From: CAYLTX01 sp046545675
GTDB lineage: Bacteria; Myxococcota_A; Bradymonadia; Bradymonadales; Bradymonadaceae
NCBI GenBank assembly: GCA_046545675.1
Contig: JBKGZI010000037.1
Coordinates: 1 to 22,776 of the forward strand
Direction: 5' to 3'
Length of the DNA stretch: 22,776 nt
The stretch's first letter is position 1. The number at the start of each line of letters is the position of its first letter. Made by a program: the position numbers and the translations under genes. Below, in pieces: positions 17,078 through 22,776 of this stretch. The notes under the pieces were generated by a model. That model was not told the origin of the DNA. It was given only the letters and a program-made list of their open reading frames with translations, and made no database searches.

Positions 17078-17106
17078 TTGAAGTCTGTTGCCTGGTCTCA
17101 TAGAAT
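17078..17106 (+). promoter_or_regulatory. Sigma70-type promoter for the lipoprotein-VWA unit
   Basis: TTGAAG (17078-17083) and TAGAAT (17101-17106) are separated by exactly 17 bp. They match the consensus at 4 of 6 and 5 of 6 positions. Transcription would begin near 17113, about 90 nt before ATG 17202. Confidence 0.65.
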
Positions 17107-17116
17107 AACAACCAGA

Positions 17117-17140
17117 GATTTGCCCGGGCCTGGGCAAATC
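17117..17140 (+). promoter_or_regulatory. Perfect 9-bp inverted repeat at the predicted mRNA 5' end
   Basis: Arms gatttgccc (17117-17125) and gggcaaatc (17132-17140) flank a 6-nt loop, starting a few bases after the predicted transcription start. It could be a 5' stabilising hairpin or an operator for a dimeric repressor. The lack of a following T-run argues against a terminator. Confidence 0.55.
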
Positions 17141-17201
17141 GAATCCCGGGGGACCTCAAAATCCACACGTTATAAGCCTGGCAACAGCCAAGGTGACGCA
17201 T

Positions 17202-18467
17202 ATGAAGATGAAATGGATACAACGCTTGCTCCTCGCGACATGCCTGGCATTCGGCACGGTCGCCTGTGGATCGGACGATCCCGACAATGGTGGTGGGGGG
17301 ATCTCTGGCAGCAATAGTAGCGGCAATAATAACTCCGCGCCCGATGCCGGTGACGCCGACGCCTCCGAGCCCAGCGACGCCGACGCATCCACCGACGATG
17401 TCGGTGATGTCGGTGATGTCGGAGCTGACGGCGGAGCTGATGGCGGAACCGACGGTGGAAGCGACGGCGGAGGCGCCGACGAAGACGCCAACGAAGACGC
17501 CGGCGAGGAGCAGTGCCCGGCTGTTCCCTGCGAAGACGGAGAAGATTGTGTCGATGGCGAGTGCATGGTGTTGACGCCGCAGAGCAAGTGCGACGACGCG
17601 GAGCACCTCGGCACTTTGTCCGAGGGGAGTCCCATTACGATTTCGGACACCACCGATGGGGCGACCGATGTCGTCGAGACGATGTGTTCGACCGGCGGCG
17701 ACGAGCTCATCTATTCATTCGACGTAGCCGAAGACAGCGTGGTCAGTTTCACCGAGAGTTGGCCGGAGCAATTCGACGCCAAGGTCGAGTTCCGCTTCGA
17801 TACCTGCACCGAGCCCGATGTCGACACCAGATGCTTCGACGGCAATGACAATATCTCACTACTGGCCGGCACCACCGCCTACGTGATCATCGAGCAAGAT
17901 GTCGGACGCGGAAACGACTTCGAATTGGAGCTGAGCGCCACCGCCGATAGCTGCCCGTCCGGTGTCGAATACTGCGACCAGGGGGCATTGCAGGTCTGCC
18001 TCGGAGACGGGCAGAGCGACTCTTTTGCCTGTGCTGATGATTGCTTCGACGGGGACGACTGTGCCGGCACGGTCTGCGACAATGCCATCGAAGTGAGCGG
18101 CTCGACGACCTTCCAGGGAGACCTCGGAGCTTATTTGAGCGATCTGGATTTTGAGAGCAATCAATTCTGCCAAAACGACGGCATCTCGGTGTCTACGCCT
18201 GGACCGGAGGTAGCTTTTCGACTGGATGGGCTGAGCACAGGTCAAACCGTGGAGATAACGGCGGGCGTCAACAGTGCGGTATTCATCACTCAGGCCTGTT
18301 CCTCGCCGTTGGTTTGCGAGGATGTTCTCGTCACGGAAGGAAGCAGCAACACTGTGGATTGGGATGTTTCCGATGGCGCCAACGACACGTCATATTATGT
18401 GATCATCGATAAGCGCACTGGCACGTCTGGCGAGTTCACATATGGCTTCGATATCACCAACCTTTGA
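17202..18467 (+). CDS. Lipoprotein with Asp/Gly-rich stalk and PPC-like domains
   Basis: This is an exported lipoprotein of 421 residues. ATG 17202 is preferred over GTG 17193 because AAGGTG lies about 6 nt upstream and the signal peptide then begins MKMKWIQRLLLATC, ending FGTVAC (Cys22). A long low-complexity stalk (about 23-105) contains DVG and DGG(A/T/S) tandem repeats. Two beta-rich domains resemble bacterial pre-peptidase C-terminal (PPC) domains: about 130-250 (DELIYSFDVAEDSVVSF ... TTAYVIIEQ) and about 300-420 (EVAFRLDGLSTGQTVEIT ... SYYVIIDKRTG). Between them is a Cys-rich linker (CPSGVEYCDQG, CADDCFDGDDC). No enzyme core is present, so a surface adhesion or scaffold role is the best guess. 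The VWA-protein gene starts 50 bp downstream and is probably co-transcribed. Confidence 0.87.
   Translation: MKMKWIQRLLLATCLAFGTVACGSDDPDNGGGGISGSNSSGNNNSAPDAGDADASEPSDADASTDDVGDVGDVGADGGADGGTDGGSDGGGADEDANEDAGEEQCPAVPCEDGEDCVDGECMVLTPQSKCDDAEHLGTLSEGSPITISDTTDGATDVVETMCSTGGDELIYSFDVAEDSVVSFTESWPEQFDAKVEFRFDTCTEPDVDTRCFDGNDNISLLAGTTAYVIIEQDVGRGNDFELELSATADSCPSGVEYCDQGALQVCLGDGQSDSFACADDCFDGDDCAGTVCDNAIEVSGSTTFQGDLGAYLSDLDFESNQFCQNDGISVSTPGPEVAFRLDGLSTGQTVEITAGVNSAVFITQACSSPLVCEDVLVTEGSSNTVDWDVSDGANDTSYYVIIDKRTGTSGEFTYGFDITNL
17397..17471 (+). repeat. In-frame tandem repeats encoding the lipoprotein stalk
   Basis: Three copies of the 9-mer gatgtcgg(t/a) at 17397-17423 are followed by four 12-base units of the type gctgacggcgga at 17424-17471. 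They encode (DVG)3 then DGG repeats. All units are multiples of three, so copy-number change would alter stalk length without a frameshift. Confidence 0.85.
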
Positions 18468-18517
18468 TGTTCTGGGTTGACGCTGTCGGGCGACAATTTC
18501 AATTAGGAAAGGCAAGT

Positions 18518-20542
18518 ATGAACGTGCAAATCCAAAGACACTCTTTGTCATCAAGCGCCGCTCGCGCAGCGTGTCGGTTGATATGCACTGTCGCTGTTCT
18601 ATCTGCCACTCTCTTTGTTGCCGCGGAAGCGTCGGCTTGGGAGTTCGATGACGCCAGTTGCGCACCCTCCTCTGGGCACGAAACCGGCAGTCTCGACCCG
18701 CCTCAGGCCATGCTCATGGTCGATCGCAGCGGGTCGATGGGCTTTAGCGGGATGAACTTGCCCAGCTACTGTCACCAGTGCAACATGGAGTATGAGTGGT
18801 CGACGTGGCTCGGCACGTTTAGTGGATCAAAAAACTTTACGTGTTCATGGTGCCGGTCGAATTCGGACTGTTGGGCGGCCGCTAACCCGCCGTGGCCTTA
18901 TTCACTTACCGGAGCTACCTATAAGGGATATAACTACTGCGGAACGACCTACAAAACCCTGTGGCAAATCGCCAAGGACGCCATCGACGCGCTGGTCTTT
19001 GATATGACCGCCCCGGACCCCGACGACGTCCGCTTCGGCATCGGCCTCTTTTATAACAGTACCGCCAGAATCTTCAGTGAGGCGAAAGAGAACAACCACT
19101 CCAGCATCATGAACGTGCTCAATAGCCACTCGCCTAGCGGCGGGACTCCGATGGCCAAAGCCATTCGGACAACGCGAAACAGCAGTACCATTCAGAATGC
19201 CGCGGGCGGCTCGGCCGGCGTATTGCTGACCGACGGCGTTCCCTCGAGCTCCCGTGACGATACGATCAAGGCCGCCTGCGAGCATCGCAATGACGCGCCT
19301 CTGCATGTGGTTGGATTTGGCGGCGGCACCGATGAAGACTTCAACAACGTGCTCGCGGCGGCCGGCGGAACCGGCTCGTGCAATAACGGCGGCGATCCCT
19401 GCAAGGGCTGGCGCAGATATAGCGCGTGGTATTGGGACGGCAAATGCGACGGCTCGGTGCAGGCCAACAACGAGACCGAGCTGCAAAACGCGCTCAACGA
19501 CATCGGCGAGGAGATCTCGTGCACCTTTAATATCGAGGACCTGGCCGAGGACCCCAATAATCCGATCTGGGACGAGTCGCGACAGGGATGTACGAATTAC
19601 GACTGCCTCGAGATCAGGCTCAACGGCTCAGTGAACTCGCGCATCTACCACAAAGATTCGGCGATGAGCCCCAAGGGCTGGGAGTGGTCCTCCTCGGCGC
19701 ATACCCAGATCCGGCTGTTAAACGTCGCCGACGGCGGCAGCGCCAACTATTGTCAGAAGCTTCGCGACGGCAAGATCGTCGATCATAACGAGCCGGACAT
19801 CGACATCACCCGCGCCTGTATGTGCACCCAAAACACCGGCGGCACGTGCGGAGCGACTCAGATGGTGCCGCCCCCCGCTACATGTGAGTGTCCGGTGGGT
19901 ACCTGGACGTGTCAGCAGGGCAGTGACGTCTGCCAGCCGCGCAACAATAACTGTCCGCGGCCGAAGGTCGGCGAGGGTGGCGAGTGCACGGTCGGCGTGG
20001 GCGCCTGTGAGAGGACCGGCGCCGAGACCTGCTTTAACGGCACTCCCTATTGTGATGTCGACCCGGGAGACCCCGAGCCGGAAGTCTGTGACGGCACCGA
20101 CAACAACTGCGACGGCATCGTCGACAACGTTCCCTGGGACGGCACCGAGCGATGCCATGTCGATCACGGGCGTGACCAAACCGCGATCGACAACGAGACC
20201 GTACGGTGCAAGCTCGGTACGGCCGCGTGTGCGGGAGGCAGCGAGAGCTGCGAGCCCCTCGACCCGATGCCGGAGGTCTGCAACGGCCTCGACGACGATT
20301 GTGACGGCACCATCGACAATCTGCGCGGAACCTGGACTGACGTCAAGGACGAGAATAACCAGCCTTACTCGCTTCCCCAGGAGTATAAAGGAGCCACCTG
20401 CAACGGGCGCGATGTTTGCTCGTGCCCCGACGGCCCCGACGATATCGAGGGGGATGACTTCACCAGTTATATCGAGGGGTGGGCCAACGACCCCGATGAT
20501 CCGAACCCCGACTGCCTGTGCGGCGGGAGCTTGTCGTACTGA
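18518..20542 (+). CDS. Secreted von Willebrand factor A domain protein with MopE-like Cys/Asp repeats
   Basis: This exported protein has 674 residues from ATG 18518, which has AGGAAAGG about 5 nt upstream; the longer frame from 18464 lacks such a site. The signal peptide ends ATLFVAAEASA with cleavage after Ala40 and no lipobox. A VWA domain starts at about 64 with the MIDAS metal site D69-R-S71-G-S73, a threonine in SGGTPMAKA and an Asp in LLTDGVPS. It is interrupted early by a Cys/Trp-rich insertion (about 85-135) containing SYCHQCN, SWCRSNSDCW and YNYCGTTY. The C-terminal half has MopE-type repeats: EVCDGTDNNCDGIVDN and EVCNGLDDDCDGTIDN. VWA domains bind protein partners or matrix through a divalent metal. 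The upstream lipoprotein is a plausible partner by position only. Orientation is convergent with the UnbV-type gene. Confidence 0.9.
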   Translation: MNVQIQRHSLSSSAARAACRLICTVAVLSATLFVAAEASAWEFDDASCAPSSGHETGSLDPPQAMLMVDRSGSMGFSGMNLPSYCHQCNMEYEWSTWLGTFSGSKNFTCSWCRSNSDCWAAANPPWPYSLTGATYKGYNYCGTTYKTLWQIAKDAIDALVFDMTAPDPDDVRFGIGLFYNSTARIFSEAKENNHSSIMNVLNSHSPSGGTPMAKAIRTTRNSSTIQNAAGGSAGVLLTDGVPSSSRDDTIKAACEHRNDAPLHVVGFGGGTDEDFNNVLAAAGGTGSCNNGGDPCKGWRRYSAWYWDGKCDGSVQANNETELQNALNDIGEEISCTFNIEDLAEDPNNPIWDESRQGCTNYDCLEIRLNGSVNSRIYHKDSAMSPKGWEWSSSAHTQIRLLNVADGGSANYCQKLRDGKIVDHNEPDIDITRACMCTQNTGGTCGATQMVPPPATCECPVGTWTCQQGSDVCQPRNNNCPRPKVGEGGECTVGVGACERTGAETCFNGTPYCDVDPGDPEPEVCDGTDNNCDGIVDNVPWDGTERCHVDHGRDQTAIDNETVRCKLGTAACAGGSESCEPLDPMPEVCNGLDDDCDGTIDNLRGTWTDVKDENNQPYSLPQEYKGATCNGRDVCSCPDGPDDIEGDDFTSYIEGWANDPDDPNPDCLCGGSLSY

Positions 20543-20560
20543 GTCTGGAGCACACAGCGC

Positions 20561-20609
20561 CAAACGCCGCGGGCCGCTCTTCTTTTCGAGGAGCGGCCCG
20601 CGGCGTTTG
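20561..20609. terminator. Long bidirectional terminator-like hairpin between convergent genes
   Basis: Arms 20561-20579 and 20591-20609 are perfectly complementary over 19 bp. Three further pairs, one of them G-T, close a 5-nt loop (ttttc). It lies 19 bp after the VWA-protein stop and 22 bp beyond the stop of the opposing gene. T-runs are minimal, but the GC-rich stem and convergent position support bidirectional termination. Confidence 0.85.
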
Positions 20610-20630
20610 ATGAGGCTGCAGATGCACACG

Positions 20631-22484
20631 TCAGTTGCTAGATTCAGGTTCCTCGAGGGTGATCGAGCCGGCGGGAACTTGCTCAAATAACTGGTGGGCA
20701 CCGGCAGGCCACCAGATCTCGACGCGTTCGGCATGGGTGGCGTCGCCAAGGCCAAAGTGTAGCCGGCGCGGAGCGGTCGAGTGCACGCTGTTCGAGCCGG
20801 ACAGTACCCGTCGATGATGCGTGCGGCCATTGACCGTGACCGCGGCGCGTGCCCCGACGGCGTCGCGGTTACTCGTGGTGCCGACGAGTTGCACAGATAG
20901 GTGGTTGTTTGCCGTCTCGCAGCGGTTTTCCAGAAGCCTAACCGCTCCGTCCTGATTGATCACCACGAGGTCGAGGCATCCATCTGCGTTGACGTCGCCG
21001 GCGAGCGCCGCGCGGCTTCGGCCCGTATCCTCCGCACAGCTTCCATTGCGGGTGCCAAAATGCCCGTCGCCGTCATCGAGCAACAGGGCGTTGGGTTGGC
21101 CGGCGGCGTAGGGCGGGTAATTCTCGGCGCTTCGGACAAGATCGGTGCCGGGGTTGAAATTCCCATAGGAGATATACAAATCATCGTCGCCGTCGTTCTC
21201 CACGTCTACCGCGACCATCGCCCAGCTTACCAGTCGATTGGGGCCGTCCTCGGTGTAGGTGGACTCGAGCAGCCACGCGTCTCGATCGGGGGCGACGTCC
21301 TCGAAGCTCAGATCGCCGTGATTCTCCAAAAGGCCCTCGCGGAAGGGGGGCATCCCCGATAAATTCGACATCGCCAAGTCCACCAGCCCGTCGCGGTTGT
21401 AGTCAAAGACGCCCACACCCATCGTCGCTCGGGTCACCGGTATATCGGAGGCGTTGAATATATCGGTGAGTCGAACCTGCCCGTCGGCGTTGAGCCCGTC
21501 GTTGCGGAAGAATTGGGGCAAGGTGTACTCGTAAAACTCTTGGGTGACCAAGATGTCTAAGTCCCCATCATTGTCGAAGTCGATCATCGGCGTGATAAAG
21601 GTCGATCCGTCCACCAGGCCAACGCGCACGCTCATATCGCTGAAGGTGCCGTCGCCCCGATTATCAAAGAGATGGGAGCTTCCTTTTTCAATCCCGGTAC
21701 CATCGACGGCAAAGTCCCAGGCGAGTGTGGAGACGAAGAGCTCCAAGAAGCCGTCGCCGTCCAGATCGCCCCAGCTCGCTCCGGCACTATTGCCGTGGGC
21801 CGCGATGCCCGCCTGCTGTGTCACGTCGGTGAACGTGCCGTCACCGTTGTTGCGAATCAGCCGGTCGGGGCCGCGATTGGCCAGATAGAGGTCGAGCCAT
21901 CCGTCGTTGTTGAAATCTGCTGCGCTTACGCCGTTCGTCCAATCTTGCTCGAACTCGAGTTGCGCTGCAGCGGTGCAGTCGCGAAACGAGCCGGTGCCAT
22001 CATTGAGAAACAAACGGTTGGCGCCGTCCGCATTGCTCAAATAGAGGTCGAGCCACCCGTCGTTATTCAAATCCTCGAGCACGGCGCCGCCGCCGATCAT
22101 GCCCTTGTACAGTGTCAGGTCGGCGGGCATTTTATGCATATGCGCCAGGCCCGCCTCTAGCGTGACGTCCTCGAAGAGCGGGTCGCCTTCGCCGTAACAA
22201 TGCTCATGGTCATCCAACCACGCGCGCAGCTCCTCGGTCGGCGCTGCGTTCGTGCAGTCCAACTCGAATGCCTGGCCGGGCTCGGGAACAGGCGGAAGTG
22301 GTGTAGCATCGGGCTGTTGGCCACTGCCGGCGTCGAAGGCGTGGACGTCCGTGGCATCGGCTTCGGATGTTCCTGGTTCGACCGAGCGAAGATCGTGGGT
22401 GTCAGGGTCGTTTCCAGAACAGCCACTCGAGAGGAAGACGGCCGCCAGCAGATAAACAAGACTGCGCAGGTGGGTTTCGGGCAT
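20631..22484 (-). CDS. FG-GAP/VCBS-repeat lipoprotein with ASPIC/UnbV C-terminal domain
   Basis: This is a surface or periplasmic lipoprotein of 617 residues of the CRTAC1/UnbV type. ATG 22484 is preferred to TTG 22487. The signal peptide ends VFLSSGC (Cys22) and an Asp/Pro-rich stalk follows to about 75. At least seven FG-GAP/VCBS-like units carry calcium-loop text: DLNNDGWLDLYLS, DFNNDGWLDLYLA, DLDGDGFLELFVS, DFDNDGDLDILVT, DYNRDGLVDLAMS, DVENDGDDDLYIS and DVNADGCLDLVVI. This predicts a beta-propeller. The last part (about 525-610: NRDAVGARAAVTVNG, RLHFGLGDA, VEIWWPAG) matches the ASPIC/UnbV domain, of unknown biochemical role. No enzyme motif is seen. A promoter lies just upstream at 22539-22568. 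Confidence 0.93.
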   Translation of the reverse strand: MPETHLRSLVYLLAAVFLSSGCSGNDPDTHDLRSVEPGTSEADATDVHAFDAGSGQQPDATPLPPVPEPGQAFELDCTNAAPTEELRAWLDDHEHCYGEGDPLFEDVTLEAGLAHMHKMPADLTLYKGMIGGGAVLEDLNNDGWLDLYLSNADGANRLFLNDGTGSFRDCTAAAQLEFEQDWTNGVSAADFNNDGWLDLYLANRGPDRLIRNNGDGTFTDVTQQAGIAAHGNSAGASWGDLDGDGFLELFVSTLAWDFAVDGTGIEKGSSHLFDNRGDGTFSDMSVRVGLVDGSTFITPMIDFDNDGDLDILVTQEFYEYTLPQFFRNDGLNADGQVRLTDIFNASDIPVTRATMGVGVFDYNRDGLVDLAMSNLSGMPPFREGLLENHGDLSFEDVAPDRDAWLLESTYTEDGPNRLVSWAMVAVDVENDGDDDLYISYGNFNPGTDLVRSAENYPPYAAGQPNALLLDDGDGHFGTRNGSCAEDTGRSRAALAGDVNADGCLDLVVINQDGAVRLLENRCETANNHLSVQLVGTTSNRDAVGARAAVTVNGRTHHRRVLSGSNSVHSTAPRRLHFGLGDATHAERVEIWWPAGAHQLFEQVPAGSITLEEPESSN

Positions 22485-22538
22485 CAAAGGTGAGCGTCGG
22501 GCATGCAGGTAAAGGGATGAAGGTGGTTGCTCGCACTA

Positions 22539-22568
22539 ATTATACCTCCTCACCACTCGCAACGCCAA
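22539..22568 (-). promoter_or_regulatory. Sigma70-type promoter for the FG-GAP/UnbV lipoprotein gene
   Basis: Read on the minus strand, TTGGCG (22568-22563) and a perfect TATAAT (22544-22539) are separated by 18 bp. The -10 lies about 55 bp upstream of ATG 22484, giving a leader of roughly 48 nt. Confidence 0.6.
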
Positions 22569-22776
22569 AGCCCTCACGCATTTGTCATCTACCGGGCCCT
22601 AAACAAGCGAATAATTCTGCTACGGTCGCGGATCTGCGCATGCTGACTGCGTCGAACCGGTTCGCTTCGCTCACCTGAAACTTGACGATGCGCTGCATCG
22701 CCGGCGTTTCTTCTCCTTGTCATCATGCACACCTCCACGCCCTCGCGACGAAGTACTCGCTTATTTAGGGACTAGG
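22569..22776. other. Right-edge intergenic sequence
   Basis: I see no gene in these last 208 bases. A short hairpin, cgatgc/gcatcg with a 3-nt loop, lies near 22685-22700. The neighbouring transcription unit lies outside the window. Confidence 0.4.

Larger units (their letters stand above)
16888..17201 (+). other. Intergenic region with promoter and 5' hairpin
   Basis: This 314-bp AT-richer gap holds the promoter at 17078-17106 and the inverted repeat at 17117-17140 described separately, plus the AAGGTG ribosome site just before ATG 17202. I see no coding sequence and no clear terminator for the upstream aminomutase gene. Confidence 0.6.

Overview
The window looks like a chromosomal segment of a high-GC deltaproteobacterium-like organism, most plausibly a Myxococcota/Bradymonadales-type bacterium. 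This is inference from gene style, not from a marker gene. The clues are six exported proteins or lipoproteins, most with Asp/Ala-rich low-complexity stalks after the lipobox cysteine; Cys/Asp repeats of the MopE type (CNGLDDDCDGTIDN); an FG-GAP plus ASPIC/UnbV lipoprotein; and an NtrC-type regulator with a variant GAFTGA loop. The acidic proteins would fit a marine or salt-adapted host.

Layout. (1) 1-1352, minus: a sigma54-dependent response regulator running off the left edge. (2) 1616-4609, plus: a lipid-anchored penicillin-acylase-family Ntn hydrolase, followed by a hairpin. (3) 4804-6693, plus: a beta-helix lipoprotein built of three repeated blocks. (4) 6705-6784, minus: a broken relic of a histidine kinase 3' end, matching the intact kinase gene at 9688-9919. 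(5) 6798-9212, minus: two exported proteins of unknown function in tandem. They sit between the kinase relic and the intact kinase gene, and a G13 tract lies just upstream of the first. (6) 13917-9678, minus: a compact cluster of asnS, a four-helix membrane protein, a prepilin peptidase (pilD) and a membrane histidine kinase; the last two junctions are 4-nt and 1-nt start/stop overlaps. (7) 14101-16887, plus: an SDR-family protein fused to a beta-rich C-terminal domain, then a radical-SAM lysine 2,3-aminomutase-like protein. (8) 17202-20542, plus: a lipoprotein with PPC-like domains and a secreted VWA-domain/MopE-like protein, behind a good promoter and a 5' hairpin. (9) A 22-bp-stem hairpin separates these from (10) a minus-strand FG-GAP/UnbV lipoprotein (22484-20631) with its own promoter.

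How the parts fit. Housekeeping or regulatory genes (asnS, pilD, the kinase, the NtrC-type regulator) alternate with envelope and surface proteins. The kinase and the regulator are both present but about 8 kb apart, so pairing them is a guess. Translational coupling of the kinase to pilD suggests a link to type IV pilus or type II secretion-like functions. The most unusual structural signal is the roughly 3-kb exported-protein block bounded by two copies of the kinase 3' end and carrying a G13 tract. No CRISPR array, intact transposase, rRNA or tRNA gene was seen.
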